Made by a program: the position numbers and the translations under genes | Assembly: GCF_003721515.1 (NCBI RefSeq) | Contig: NZ_RJJD01000005.1 | Location: 310,001-374,000, forward strand | DNA: 64,000 nucleotides | Direction of reading: 5' to 3' | DNA from: Rufibacter latericius | Lineage (GTDB): Bacteria > Bacteroidota > Bacteroidia > Cytophagales > Hymenobacteraceae | Part shown: piece after piece, positions 16,825 through 26,438 of the stretch | How the letters are laid out: each line of letters begins with the position of its first letter | How positions within the stretch are numbered: position 1 is the stretch's first letter | The notes under the pieces: generated by a model | What the model saw: only the letters and a program-made list of their open reading frames with translations | The model's database searches: none | What the model was told of the DNA's origin: nothing

Positions 16825-19140
16825 ATGTTTAGATTACTCCATTTAAGGGTAACATTGCTCCTGCTGGTGCTTGTTTCCTTACAGGCAAAGGGGCAGAAAG
16901 TTGGATTGGTGCTCAGTGGCGGCGGAGCCAAGGGATTGGCCCACGTAGGGGTCCTGAAGGTGTTGGAAAAAAACAACATCCCTATTGATTACATTGTGGG
17001 CACCAGTATGGGCTCCGTGGTGGGTGCGCTGTACGCCGCCGGTTACTCGCCCAAGGATATTGAGGATTTGGTGTTGTCCCCTAAGTTTCAGTACTGGGTG
17101 TCTGGGCGGCAGTTGGAGGAACACGCCTTCAACTACTTCAGCTTAGACCCTTCACCGGCGGCCTTGCGTCTGCCTATTTCCCTGAATAAGAACATCAAAG
17201 TACAGACCACCAGCGGCTTGGTGAGCGATGTGAACCTGAACTACGCCTTGGCGTCTACCCTGGCAGCTGGCGGAGCTATTTCTAAATACGACTTCAACAA
17301 GCTGTTTGTACCCTACCGCAGCCTTACCGCCGAGATTTTCACCCGCCAGCAGATTGTGCAGCGCAGCGGCTCCCTGGCAGATGCCGTGCGTAATTCCATG
17401 GCGGTTCCGCTGGCCTTTCGTCCCATTCGGCAAGCTGATGGCCGGTATCTGTTCGACGGAGGCCTGTTCAACAACTTCCCTACCGATGTCATGCGTTCTG
17501 AGTTCAAGCCAGATGTGATCATAGGCGTGAACGTGGGCGATGTCTCCTTCAAGAAATACCCGCACGAGAAAGACGACGAATTGCTGAGTTCCTCCCTGGT
17601 GTTCCTGGGCTTTGACGTAGCCGATACCCTGGCCGTGGGTCCTAACGGCATCCTTATCCAACCCGATCTGGAAGGTTATGGCACTACGGCCTTTGACCGC
17701 GTGCAAGACCTGATTGAGTTGGGCGTGAAAGCCGCCGAAGAGAAACTTCCGCTTATGAAGCAGCGCATCCGGCGCGAGGTAGACTCAGTGAGTTTGCAGC
17801 AGCGGCGGCAGGAGTTTCAGAAGAAAGCGCCGCCTGCCCGTTTCACCAGTGTCAAAATCCAGGGCCTGAAAGAAAACCAGCACAATTACGTCCGTAACTT
17901 CTTCAGGAGGGGCGAAGACAACAAATATGAGATCGGGAACATAGAGGAAGGCTATTATCGGCTGGCCGCCAATGACTTTTTCAAGGGCATTTACCCGCGC
18001 ATCAGGTTTGACAGCCTCACCGAAGGCTATGAACTCAGCATTGATGCCCAGCAGAGCAACAACGCCACCGCTGAGGTGGGCGCGGTTTTCAGTACCCGTC
18101 CGGTAGACAACCTGTACATTGGGCTGGAATACCGTTACCTCAATCGGCTTTTGTACACCATAGGGGGCAATGCCAACATAGGCCGGTTCTATGCCGCCGG
18201 TCAGTTTGGGTTCAGGGTAAACGTACCTACCAAGCTGCCTTTCTACGTGGAACCTTCGGTGATGTACAGTTCCCTTAATTACAGCGACGTCAACGATTTC
18301 CTGAAGCGCGATGCGGCCAGTACCCAGGTGCGGCAGCGCGATTTCAAGGTGGGGCTGCAAACGGGCTTCAGCCACAACTTCAGAAGCCGCGTGGTACTGG
18401 AGGGCGCCTATTTCTCCAACGAAGACGAGTACACCAACCTCCGCAACGTGTCTTCTGAAGATGTTCTGGACGAAACTGACTTCAACGGAATCACTGCCGC
18501 CCTGCGTTTTGAGCGCAATTCCCTGAACCGCAAAATGTACTCTACCCGCGGCCGCCGTGCCGTGATGGGCGTACGCGGGGTGATGGGGGAAGAGGCCTAT
18601 AAGCCGGGTACTACCTCTCTGATAACCGATCCCCGCACCGCAGACCACAAATGGCTGCAGGTATCGGGTACGCTGGAAGAATACTTCCCTTTCAATAAGG
18701 ATAGAAGCTCGTGGGGCTATTTCCTGGAAGGGATGGTCAGTACGCAGGGCACCTTCTCTAACTACCGCTCCTCACTTAACACCGCCCCGGCCTTCACTCC
18801 CCTGCCAGACACCCGCACCCTGTTCCTGGACCGGTACCGAGCTACCCGGTATGGGGCCGCTGGTTTGCGTTACTCCCAGAACCTGCTTACCAAATTTGAG
18901 TGGCGCACCGAGGCATTTGTGCACCTGATTCACGGCCCCTTGGAGGAAGGGCCTTTGCAGGAAGCCATCAGGGCCAGCGGCTTTGACCGTCCGCGGCTGA
19001 CGGCCAGCACCGGCATTATCCTGCAGTTACCCATCGGCCCGGCCGCCCTTCATGTCATCCACTATGACAATGAAGAAAACCGATGGACCGTCTTCGGGCA
19101 CGTGGGCTTTTTGTTGTTCCGGTCCCGCACCCTTAATTGA
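16825..19140 (+). CDS. Patatin-like phospholipase fused to POTRA and outer-membrane barrel (PlpD-type)
   Basis: A 771-residue outer-membrane protein. After a signal peptide (1-23) comes a patatin domain: glycine-rich SGGGAKG (31-37), nucleophile elbow GTSMG with Ser61, and catalytic Asp211 in FDGGLFNNFP. A POTRA-like domain (about 340-415, RFTSVKIQGLKENQ) and a BamA/FhaC-type beta-barrel from about 430 to the C-terminus follow. This is the layout of PlpD, in which the barrel exports or anchors the lipase domain (type Vd secretion). All catalytic residues are intact, so a surface or periplasmic phospholipase/lipase activity is expected. Bacteroidota carry many such proteins. Confidence 0.92.
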   Translation: MFRLLHLRVTLLLLVLVSLQAKGQKVGLVLSGGGAKGLAHVGVLKVLEKNNIPIDYIVGTSMGSVVGALYAAGYSPKDIEDLVLSPKFQYWVSGRQLEEHAFNYFSLDPSPAALRLPISLNKNIKVQTTSGLVSDVNLNYALASTLAAGGAISKYDFNKLFVPYRSLTAEIFTRQQIVQRSGSLADAVRNSMAVPLAFRPIRQADGRYLFDGGLFNNFPTDVMRSEFKPDVIIGVNVGDVSFKKYPHEKDDELLSSSLVFLGFDVADTLAVGPNGILIQPDLEGYGTTAFDRVQDLIELGVKAAEEKLPLMKQRIRREVDSVSLQQRRQEFQKKAPPARFTSVKIQGLKENQHNYVRNFFRRGEDNKYEIGNIEEGYYRLAANDFFKGIYPRIRFDSLTEGYELSIDAQQSNNATAEVGAVFSTRPVDNLYIGLEYRYLNRLLYTIGGNANIGRFYAAGQFGFRVNVPTKLPFYVEPSVMYSSLNYSDVNDFLKRDAASTQVRQRDFKVGLQTGFSHNFRSRVVLEGAYFSNEDEYTNLRNVSSEDVLDETDFNGITAALRFERNSLNRKMYSTRGRRAVMGVRGVMGEEAYKPGTTSLITDPRTADHKWLQVSGTLEEYFPFNKDRSSWGYFLEGMVSTQGTFSNYRSSLNTAPAFTPLPDTRTLFLDRYRATRYGAAGLRYSQNLLTKFEWRTEAFVHLIHGPLEEGPLQEAIRASGFDRPRLTASTGIILQLPIGPAALHVIHYDNEENRWTVFGHVGFLLFRSRTLN

Positions 19141-19160
19141 TCTTCAGGATAAAGGAATTG

Positions 19161-19198
19161 CGTTTAAGGGCTGATTTGACTAAAACTGCCCTTAAACG
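19161..19198. terminator. Convergent terminator, palindrome family
   Basis: Perfect 11-bp arms CGTTTAAGGGC and GCCCTTAAACG around TGATTTGACTAAAACT, 20 bases after the patatin gene and 9 bases from the 3' end of the next, leftward gene. Confidence 0.75.
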
Positions 19199-19207
19199 GA
19201 AAGTTTG

Positions 19208-20203
19208 CTAGTTAAAGGAAAGTAAGGAGTAGTAATCATACACGGTTTTGAGGAAAGGCACAGAGTGCCCCTCCTGCACTTTCTCGTGCAGGGTGCTTTC
19301 CAGTTTACCCAATGCATCAAAGGTGTTGGTTTCTTTCAGGAACAACTGTTTGCCCCGGTACAGGCACTTCTGGGTCACTTGTTTCTGGGCATTGTAGGAG
19401 ATAGTGAGCACCTCAGGCTGGGGCAAGCCCGGACGGCGTATTTCCAGTTTCTCGGGTAACTGGGCCGCATTGTAGGTGATTTTGATGGTTTTGAGGGCAC
19501 CGCTTCCGTCGCCACTCATTAGCTTCCGTTTCTGCACTTGCCCAGCCACGGCTGTGTAGTACCAGGTAGGCCCCTGTTCTTTGAGCAGATGGTTCAGGTT
19601 ATAGTCATGCACAAACCGCCGGTAGGTAGGTCCGGCGGTCTCGTGCTGTAACGTTACCTTTTTATCCATCCCTTCATGGTCTAATGTCACGGTGGCTAAC
19701 AGGGAGTCTTGTCCTTGCTCCAGGATGAAAATGCGCTTTCGCTGGATGAAATCTGGCAGGTACCGGAGGTTCCGCTTGTATTTGATTCCTACTCCGCTCA
19801 ATTCATGGGTGGTCACGGAAGAGTACGAGTCTTCGATTTCCTCGCCGGAGGCTATCTCCACCAGTACCTCCAGCAGACCGGCATCGCTCTTGAGGCGGGT
19901 GCTCTGGTTCTTGCCCAACAGCAGCAGGGCATCCATGCCTTCTAGTTGGGCTTTCTTCCGGAGTTGCTCTACTAGTTGCGCATAGGCCACCTCTCCCTCT
20001 ACTTTCTGCTCCAGCACCGATATCTTCACATAGGCGGTATCTGTGGGCCGTTCGCCGGGAAAAAACACTTCCACTTCCTGTTGCTGCACCGGCGTTGGAA
20101 TAGAAGACAAACGGTTATCAGAAAGTGACTGGTAAGAACTCATACAGGCAGTACTCAGCAGGGCAACTGCTACCAGCAACAGCGCATAGGAAAATGTTTT
20201 CAT
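19208..20203 (-). CDS. Lipoprotein of unknown function
   Basis: A 331-residue protein with a lipoprotein signal (LLSTAC, Cys20). I do not recognise the family. Residues 40-110 include EVFFPGERPTDTAYVKISVLE and a mixed helix-strand region with LLLLGKN; the second half (about 190-331) has repeated short strands with YN and KLE motifs, resembling the YD/toxB-like 'ITYNAAQLPEKLEIRRPG' strands found in Bacteroidota surface lipoproteins. It probably sits in the outer membrane facing the periplasm. It converges on the patatin gene and has no operon partner. Confidence 0.75.
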   Translation of the reverse strand: MKTFSYALLLVAVALLSTACMSSYQSLSDNRLSSIPTPVQQQEVEVFFPGERPTDTAYVKISVLEQKVEGEVAYAQLVEQLRKKAQLEGMDALLLLGKNQSTRLKSDAGLLEVLVEIASGEEIEDSYSSVTTHELSGVGIKYKRNLRYLPDFIQRKRIFILEQGQDSLLATVTLDHEGMDKKVTLQHETAGPTYRRFVHDYNLNHLLKEQGPTWYYTAVAGQVQKRKLMSGDGSGALKTIKITYNAAQLPEKLEIRRPGLPQPEVLTISYNAQKQVTQKCLYRGKQLFLKETNTFDALGKLESTLHEKVQEGHSVPFLKTVYDYYSLLSFN

Positions 20204-20585
20204 AGAGAACGAGGGTCAGGAAATCTTCTCTTCAGACAGGAGAATTCCCGTTTACCCCTACTTCTCCATTTTCATTCTTTCCTTGGCTTAAATATAAAAA
20301 AGCACCGTTCCCAAGTTTCTGGGGGCGGCGCTTGACAGAGGATTACGTTGTATCTGATTCTACCGAGAAAGGTATCACCCGAGGCAAAGGGAAACCTGGA
20401 CTTTATTCTATGTCTCTCTCCAAACACCCTGAATAAATGAAGTCTGGTTTCCCCTACCCTCTGGCTTTAAACATGGGAAATGTGATTTGACTTGCCGCTT
20501 TCCGGCCCATTTCCCAAAAGCTCACCTAAAACACCATATGCCGGAAGTCTGCCTGTGCGAACAACCCAGCTATTTAATAAGAAGC
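20204..20585. other. 382-bp intergenic region
   Basis: Between two leftward genes. Two weak hairpins are visible: AAGCACCG with CGGCGCTT (about 20309-20334) and GGGAAATG (20475-20482) with CATTTCCC (20508-20515), the latter a possible terminator for the head-GIN gene. No gene. Confidence 0.5.
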
Positions 20586-21314
20586 TTAGCCGCGTTTTCT
20601 AACCGAGCCGCTTCCGCTTACCCGGCTGTCTACGCTGGGGGAGCCTTCATACAACACTTTGCCGCTTCCGCTGATGCTGGTTTTCAGGGAGGAGGTGGCG
20701 TTTACCTCGCAGGAACCAGAGCCGCTGATACTTACTTTGGCGTCGCTGGTCTTGAATTCATATCCTTTCATGGAGCCGGAGCCGCTCACCGAGATGGTGC
20801 TTTGCTGCCCCTGTCCTTTCAACTCAATGCTGCCCGAGCCCGAGATGCGGCTGGAGACATTTTCTACATTGGCGCTGAGCAAAATACTGCCAGACCCACT
20901 CACGGCCAGATCCAGGGAATTGCTCTTGAACATGCCTTCGCCTTTGATCTTGCCAGATCCGCTCACGGCCAGTTCATTGATTTGCGGCACGGTGATGTAG
21001 ATGGTCACGCGGCCTTTGCCTGAAGCCCACTCTTTGTTCCAGTTCTGGTTTTTTTGCTTGATGGAAAGACGTCCGTTTGATACCTCGGTCACTAATTGCT
21101 CCAACTGCTCTTTATCTCCTTCCACCTTCACGCTCTGGGTGCTGCCCTGCCGCAGAATCACATCGGCGGGGTATGCTAACCCTATTTTCTGGAAAGGACC
21201 CACATTACGGGTTTGCTCATCTGCCACCGCAGCAAGGTTGGCTGCCTTAAAAGAAGTCAAAGAAGCGATAAGGGCCAGCACAGCCAGCAAAGGAAAGATG
21301 TTGGTTTTTTTCAT
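20586..21314 (-). CDS. Head GIN domain (DUF2807) secreted protein
   Basis: A 242-residue exported protein with a signal peptide starting MKKTNIFPLLAVLALIA. The remainder is a right-handed beta-helix-like DUF2807 domain with at least five ISGSGS/VSGSGS turns, one per rung, spaced 15-20 residues. Such proteins are common in Bacteroidota, often as putative auto-transporter adhesins; the function is unknown. The open frame extends 105 bases further upstream, but the ATG at 21314 gives a clean signal peptide, and the upstream part contains a palindrome-family half copy (21391-21415), so the shorter form is chosen. Confidence 0.85.
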   Translation of the reverse strand: MKKTNIFPLLAVLALIASLTSFKAANLAAVADEQTRNVGPFQKIGLAYPADVILRQGSTQSVKVEGDKEQLEQLVTEVSNGRLSIKQKNQNWNKEWASGKGRVTIYITVPQINELAVSGSGKIKGEGMFKSNSLDLAVSGSGSILLSANVENVSSRISGSGSIELKGQGQQSTISVSGSGSMKGYEFKTSDAKVSISGSGSCEVNATSSLKTSISGSGKVLYEGSPSVDSRVSGSGSVRKRG

Positions 21315-21670
21315 GGGAGTAGCGTTACGTTTCATCTTAAAGATGAGAAGCCGTGCGTAAGGGTTGCATGGGCACCTCAATTTATTTGTCGTTTTCCCTA
21401 AAACAGCCCTAAAACCCAATACCCTACCCTTGTGCTATCCTTTCTAAGCTCCTTCGGAGATGCTTACTTAAATAGGAGGTACCGATATTGAATAGGGCAG
21501 TTTAGGCCATTTTTTCTGCTGTTGGCCTTCCTTCTAAAGTTGATTCAAGCTTTATTTATCCTGTTTGGGAGAAAAATACACCTGCTCCATCACATATAGA
21601 AAGGCATATATAGGGGTAACGGATAGGTTTGCGGTCATATACCCAATGTACCAGACCTGTTTACCTATAT
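21315..21670. promoter_or_regulatory. Divergent promoter region with inverted repeat at the TonB receptor start
   Basis: A palindrome-family half copy lies at 21391-21415. CATATATAGGGGTAAC (21605-21620) is repeated inverted as GTTTACCTATATATG (21659-21673), the last three bases being the ATG of the TonB receptor. TAGGTTTG (21624-21631) fits the Bacteroidota -7 box TAnnTTTG, but no TTG was found at the right distance upstream. Confidence 0.45.
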
Positions 21671-24043
21671 ATGAATTCCAGTGAACAAACCTTCTTCTAT
21701 CGCAGAGGCCTGCTGTTGCTCTCTTTCTGCGTTCTTTTCTCGCTTCTTCCATTTGCAGGAAATGCTCAACAGAAACTCACGCTTAGCGGCTACGTGAAAG
21801 ACCAGTCCTCCGGCGAGGGTCTCATTGGCGCCACCGTAAGCGTGCGCGAACTCTCGGGCGTGGGCGCGGCTACCAACGAGTACGGCTTCTTCTCCCTCAC
21901 CCTGCCACAGGGCACCTACACGGTGGTGGTAAGCTACCTGGGGTTTGCCACGTACACGCAGACCGTGGCACTTTCATCTCCACAGAAACTGAACATCGAG
22001 CTTAAAGGTGACCAGACCGCCCTGCAGGAAGTAGTGGTGACCAGCACCGATGTGAAAGATGAGAACGTGCGCAGCATGGAAATGAGCACCATGAAGATGC
22101 AGGTGGCCGAGCTCAAGAAAATGCCCGCCCTGATGGGTGAGGTGGATGTGATCAAGGCCATCCAGATGACGCCGGGTGTGCAGACCGCCGGTGAAGGTAC
22201 CAGTGGCTTCTATGTACGGGGCGGCGGCGTGGACCAGAACCTGATTTTGCTGGATGAGGCTCCCGTCTACAACGCCTCTCACCTCATGGGCTTCTTCTCG
22301 GTCTTCAATTCCGATGCCATCAAGGACGTGCAGCTCTACAAAGGCGGCATTCCGGCCGAACACGGGGGCAGGTTATCTTCTCTATTGGACATCAGAATGA
22401 AAGAAGGAAACAGCAAACGCTTTGCTGCCTCCGGCGGAATTGGAACATTGAGCAGCCGTCTGACTGTGGAGGCTCCCCTTGTGAAAGACAAAGGCTCTTT
22501 CATCCTCTCGGGCCGGAGAACCTACGCCGATGTGTTCTTCAAGCTTAGCTCAGACGAAGGCATCAAAGACAATCAGCTGTATTTCTACGACCTGAATTTG
22601 AAAGCCAACTACATCCTTGGCCCGAAAGATAGGCTGTTCGTGAGCGGCTATTTCGGGCGTGATGTGGCAGGTAACAACTCCGGCGCTTTTGACTGGGGTA
22701 ACGCTACTGCTACCCTGCGCTGGAACCACTTGTTCAATGACAAACTCTTCACCAATACCACGCTCATCTTCTCAGACTTTGACTACTCGCTGGGCTCCAA
22801 AGAAAAATCATCGGAGTTCACCTGGACCTCGCACATCATTGACTACAGCCTCAAAAACGATTATACCTACTACCTGAATCCGAAGCACCAGTTCAAGTTT
22901 GGTCTGGTGGGCACGTTCCACCGGTTTCAGCCGGGGGTAGTGAAACCAGGGCCCGAGTCTTACTTCAACGAGATCAGGCTAGATGGTTCCAACGCTATAG
23001 AAGCTGCTGCGTACCTGAGCCACCAGTATGAGATCACCTCGCGCTTCTCCATGGAGTATGGCCTGCGCTTCTCCTACTTCGCCAATGTGGGGAAGGGAAC
23101 AGTGTATGAGTACGCTCAGGATGGTTTCACCAAAATCGGGCGCAAAGACTACGGTTCCTTGGAGGTGATCAAAGACTACATGGGCTTTGAGCCTCGCTTC
23201 TCGGCCAAGTATCAGGTTGATGAAAAGAGCTCGGTGAAAACTTCCTACAATCGAATGCGCCAGTACCTGCATCTGCTGTCTAACTCCACGGCCTCGCTCC
23301 CATTTGATGTCTGGGTTCCCAGCAACCAGTACACCCGGCCGCAAATCGCCGACCAAGTGGCTGCCGGGTACTTCCGTAACTTCAAAGACAATATGTTTGA
23401 GGCCTCTATGGAGGTGTACTATAAATGGATGCACAATCAGATTGACTACAAAGACAATTCTGATGTGTTCCTGAACAACCGCATTGACACGGTCTTGCTG
23501 CGCGGTTCCGGCACATCTTACGGCGCAGAATTCCTGGTCCGTAAACAGAAAGGCGACTTCACCGGCTGGATTGGCTATACCTGGTCTAAAACCGACCGCA
23601 AAGTGCCGGGCATCAATGGTGGAAGGGCCTACCCAGTGCGTTATGACCGTCGCCACTCGGTGAATGTGGTGACCACCTACCAACTGAACCCACGCTGGAG
23701 TTTTGGTGCCAACTGGACCTACGCCACAGGCGGGGCCACTACTATGCCTGTCGGTCGGTTTGAGTACGAGGGACATTCCTACCCTATCTATTCTTCGCGC
23801 AATGGGTTCCGCCTGCCCGCTTACCACCGTCTGGACTTGGCCGTAACGTATGACCGCCCCAGAAGCCTTACCGGGAAGAAGCATGACAGCAGTTGGAGCC
23901 TCTCGCTCTACAATGCCTATAATCGCAAGAATGCCTTCTCCATTGCTTTCCGGGAAAACGAGGACAACGCCAACCAAACCGAAGCCGTGAAAACCTATCT
24001 ATTTGGAATTATTCCGGCGCTTACTTACAACTTCAATTTCTAA
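21671..24043 (+). CDS. TonB-dependent outer-membrane receptor with carboxypeptidase-like N-domain
   Basis: A 790-residue receptor. A signal peptide (about 1-33, ending GNAQQ) is followed by a carboxypeptidase D regulatory-like domain (about 36-115, SGYVKDQSSGEGLIGATVSV), a plug domain (about 120-230, with VRGGGVDQNLILLDEAPVYN) and a 22-strand barrel ending in the aromatic YNFNF. It imports an unknown ligand using TonB energy. The DUF4249 lipoprotein gene follows 20 bases downstream, the usual pairing in this phylum, distinct from SusC/SusD glycan systems. A TTG at 21629 could extend the frame by 14 residues but would spoil the signal peptide. Confidence 0.93.
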   Translation: MNSSEQTFFYRRGLLLLSFCVLFSLLPFAGNAQQKLTLSGYVKDQSSGEGLIGATVSVRELSGVGAATNEYGFFSLTLPQGTYTVVVSYLGFATYTQTVALSSPQKLNIELKGDQTALQEVVVTSTDVKDENVRSMEMSTMKMQVAELKKMPALMGEVDVIKAIQMTPGVQTAGEGTSGFYVRGGGVDQNLILLDEAPVYNASHLMGFFSVFNSDAIKDVQLYKGGIPAEHGGRLSSLLDIRMKEGNSKRFAASGGIGTLSSRLTVEAPLVKDKGSFILSGRRTYADVFFKLSSDEGIKDNQLYFYDLNLKANYILGPKDRLFVSGYFGRDVAGNNSGAFDWGNATATLRWNHLFNDKLFTNTTLIFSDFDYSLGSKEKSSEFTWTSHIIDYSLKNDYTYYLNPKHQFKFGLVGTFHRFQPGVVKPGPESYFNEIRLDGSNAIEAAAYLSHQYEITSRFSMEYGLRFSYFANVGKGTVYEYAQDGFTKIGRKDYGSLEVIKDYMGFEPRFSAKYQVDEKSSVKTSYNRMRQYLHLLSNSTASLPFDVWVPSNQYTRPQIADQVAAGYFRNFKDNMFEASMEVYYKWMHNQIDYKDNSDVFLNNRIDTVLLRGSGTSYGAEFLVRKQKGDFTGWIGYTWSKTDRKVPGINGGRAYPVRYDRRHSVNVVTTYQLNPRWSFGANWTYATGGATTMPVGRFEYEGHSYPIYSSRNGFRLPAYHRLDLAVTYDRPRSLTGKKHDSSWSLSLYNAYNRKNAFSIAFRENEDNANQTEAVKTYLFGIIPALTYNFNF

Positions 24044-24063
24044 GAATATCCTAAGTACAGCTC

Positions 24064-24870
24064 ATGAAAAAGTATCTGTTTCTCCTGCTTTACTCTGCTC
24101 TCCTGTTCAGCAGTTGTGAGGAAGTCATAGAATACGATTTACCCGAGGATGCCGCCAAAGTGGTCATCGAGGGCTTAGTTACCGATCAGCCGGGTCCCTA
24201 TTCCGTGCGCCTCTCTTCGTCTAAAGGTTACCTGAACCAAGGACCTTCCTCTGGTTTTGACAATGCCGTAGTGCGCATCTCAGATAATGAAGGGTTTGAA
24301 GAAATCCTGCAAGCCAAAGGCAACGGTTTGTACCAGACAAGCCAACTGCAAGGCAAGCGCGGCAACACCTATTCCCTGAGAGTACAACTGAACGGACAGG
24401 AATACACCGCCAGCAGCTACCTGAAACCCGTAAGCACCATTGATTCTTTGGTGTACCGCTTCAAGAAAGGCAATGCCCAGGTGGAGGAAGGCTACTACGG
24501 TACTTTCTACTTCAGAGAACCTGCCGGAAAAGGAGACCTTTACAAGTTCAACATCTATGTGAACGGCGAGCGCGACAAAGAGATCATCGCCATCAACGAT
24601 GACCTGTACGATGGCAACTACGGAGACCCTGAAATTGGCATTGAACTGGAAGAAGGCGATGTGATGAAGGTGGAGATGCTTTCCCTAGACCGGCCCGGCT
24701 ATGAGTTCTTCCGGGTTCTCTCGCGCATGCAGTATTACACGGGCGGCCCCTTTGACTCTCCACCGGCCAATGCACCGGGAAACATAAGCAACGGAGCCCT
24801 TGGGTATTTTGGCGCCTCTGCAATTTCTATCATCGAACAGAAGGTTCAGAATGGCACCATCAGGGAATAG
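24064..24870 (+). CDS. DUF4249 lipoprotein, partner of the TonB receptor
   Basis: A 268-residue lipoprotein (lipobox LFSSC, Cys18). Beginning EEVIEYDLPEDAAKVVIEGLVTD and the beta-sandwich that follows match DUF4249, a family nearly always encoded next to a CarboxypepD-type TonB receptor. It is thought to be a surface or periplasmic accessory that helps bind the ligand, by analogy with SusD; this has not been shown for the family. Only 20 bases separate it from the receptor, so they form one operon that ends at the terminator at 24939. Confidence 0.88.
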   Translation: MKKYLFLLLYSALLFSSCEEVIEYDLPEDAAKVVIEGLVTDQPGPYSVRLSSSKGYLNQGPSSGFDNAVVRISDNEGFEEILQAKGNGLYQTSQLQGKRGNTYSLRVQLNGQEYTASSYLKPVSTIDSLVYRFKKGNAQVEEGYYGTFYFREPAGKGDLYKFNIYVNGERDKEIIAINDDLYDGNYGDPEIGIELEEGDVMKVEMLSLDRPGYEFFRVLSRMQYYTGGPFDSPPANAPGNISNGALGYFGASAISIIEQKVQNGTIRE

Positions 24871-24879
24871 AAACGACTT

Positions 24880-24917
24880 TCGTTATAAGACCATTTTCAG
24901 GAAACCGGGTATGAAAC
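24880..24917. repeat. Degenerate palindrome-family copy
   Basis: CGTTATAAGACC and GGGTATGAAAC flank the centre ATTTTCAGGAAA, directly after the DUF4249 gene; pairing is poor. Confidence 0.4.
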
Positions 24918-24938
24918 AATCCTTAGGATTAGCCTAAA

Positions 24939-24974
24939 CAAAGAGGGTCTGCCGCTGGTGGCAGACCCTCTTTG
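24939..24974. terminator. Bidirectional terminator
   Basis: Perfect 15-bp arms CAAAGAGGGTCTGCC and its complement with a short loop, between the convergent DUF4249 and fasciclin genes. Confidence 0.9.
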
Positions 24975-24990
24975 CACTCACACGTATCAT

Positions 24991-25491
24991 TTATAGGTTA
25001 GAGGTGCTGGATTGGATGGTTCCGTTCAACTGGTGCCAGACACCATTCATGTATTGTTGGTCGGTAGTCAGAAGGCGCACTCCGCTTACCATCAGGTTTC
25101 CTTTTTTGCGGCAGATGCGCAGGTTGTTTCCGTTCAGGGTTTTTAGGTCAGCCCCGTCCCGCAGATCATCGCTGGTAAGGGTTCCCTGCACAATGTGCTG
25201 TTCCAGAAACGTTTTCAGTTGATCTGGGGAATCGTTCTGGTGCTGTGCTATGGTAGCGGAGGAAGGGGCAAAGAACGTGTATTCGCCGGCACCGGATAAA
25301 ACTGGCATCAATCCGGCTTTGGTGACCAGATCCAGGAGGGTTCTGTCTTTCTGCGCAATACCTTCGGCTAAACTCATATTAGTTACCTTGGTAGCAGAAG
25401 CTACCTTGGCTACCATGGACTGTGCCCAGCCATTCGCTAGCAGACCAAAGCAAAGGCAAAACACCAGACATATCTTTGTAAAATTCAACAT
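24991..25491 (-). CDS. Fasciclin (FAS1) domain secreted protein
   Basis: A 166-residue protein with a signal peptide (1-23, ending NGWAQ) and one FAS1 domain: LLDLVTKAGLMPVLSGAGEYTFFAPSS (H1 motif region near residue 70) and the final VNGVWHQLNGT-like segment. FAS1 domains mediate cell adhesion or matrix binding; bacterial roles are unclear. An unusually good Shine-Dalgarno-like AGGAGGG lies about 6 bases before the start, uncommon in this phylum. It is a single-gene unit. Confidence 0.88.
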   Translation of the reverse strand: MLNFTKICLVFCLCFGLLANGWAQSMVAKVASATKVTNMSLAEGIAQKDRTLLDLVTKAGLMPVLSGAGEYTFFAPSSATIAQHQNDSPDQLKTFLEQHIVQGTLTSDDLRDGADLKTLNGNNLRICRKKGNLMVSGVRLLTTDQQYMNGVWHQLNGTIQSSTSNL

Positions 25492-25593
25492 GCATCTACC
25501 CTCCTATTCTTTAAAAACCCTGTATTACAATAGTATACGTTTCTTTTTAAAGAAAGGATGAAGCCAAGCTTCTGGGGCAAATACCAAAAATTA

Positions 25594-26235
25594 CTATCCA
25601 ATAAGGGACTGCATGATGGTTTGGAAGAAAATAAGGATTTGACCGGGCACTAAAAGGATACTTACCAAAAACCCGAAAGCCGCTCCGTAGAAGTGGGCAC
25701 TGTGATTGATTCCGTCATTACCCCTGGTACTCAGGTAATAAGAATAGAAAAGATACAGCGCCCCAAAGATGTAGCCTCTGATAGGAATGGGAATTGGGAA
25801 AATGATCATCTCAGTGAGCGGATTGAAGTAAATGCTGGCAAAGATGATGGCCGCCACCCCACCCGAGGCACCCAATGAATAGTATCGGCTGTCATTTTTG
25901 TGCTTGAAATAGGTAGGCAAATCTGACACGATGATGGCCACCAGATAAAGCAACACGTAGAAAACGGCCCCAGTGGTAAACCCGAAAACGGCCATGAACT
26001 GATTCTCCACCACCCCCCCGAAGAAGTACAGCGAGAACATGTTAAAGAAGAGGTGCATGAAATCTGCGTGCAGAAAGCCCGAGGTCAGCAGACGCCACCA
26101 TTCCTTATTGCGTGCCACCGACTGTGGGTGATGCACCCAGTTCTCCATCAGGTTCTGGTTTTGCCAAGCGAATAAAGAAACCAGGACAGTGACTGCTATG
26201 ATGATGAGGGTGATACTGATGGGCATAATGGTCAA
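25594..26235 (-). CDS. Rhomboid family intramembrane serine protease
   Basis: A 213-residue membrane protein of six segments. The oxyanion-hole Asn is in HLFFNMFSLYFFGG, the catalytic Ser in LGASGGV (GxSG motif) and the catalytic His in NHSAHFYGAAFG. All three residues are present, so it should cleave transmembrane helices of unknown substrates. The protein lacks extra domains. It stands alone with a leader of about 240 bp. Confidence 0.9.
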   Translation of the reverse strand: MTIMPISITLIIIAVTVLVSLFAWQNQNLMENWVHHPQSVARNKEWWRLLTSGFLHADFMHLFFNMFSLYFFGGVVENQFMAVFGFTTGAVFYVLLYLVAIIVSDLPTYFKHKNDSRYYSLGASGGVAAIIFASIYFNPLTEMIIFPIPIPIRGYIFGALYLFYSYYLSTRGNDGINHSAHFYGAAFGFLVSILLVPGQILIFFQTIMQSLIG

Positions 26236-26438
26236 ATAGGTAAATAAAATGCTGTTGGGAAATCAGAAAGGTGGTGTACCAACTGATAAATCCCACATTT
26301 CGGGAAAGGTATCTTTTAAATAATCTTACTTGTCAGAAACGAAGCGCTGCTATAAGGGTACTTTCGTAAAATTAAACCGAAAACAGAGACTTCCTGTTTA
26401 GCTTGGTCGGCTTTAAACCTGTAAAGTTCTTGCGGTTT

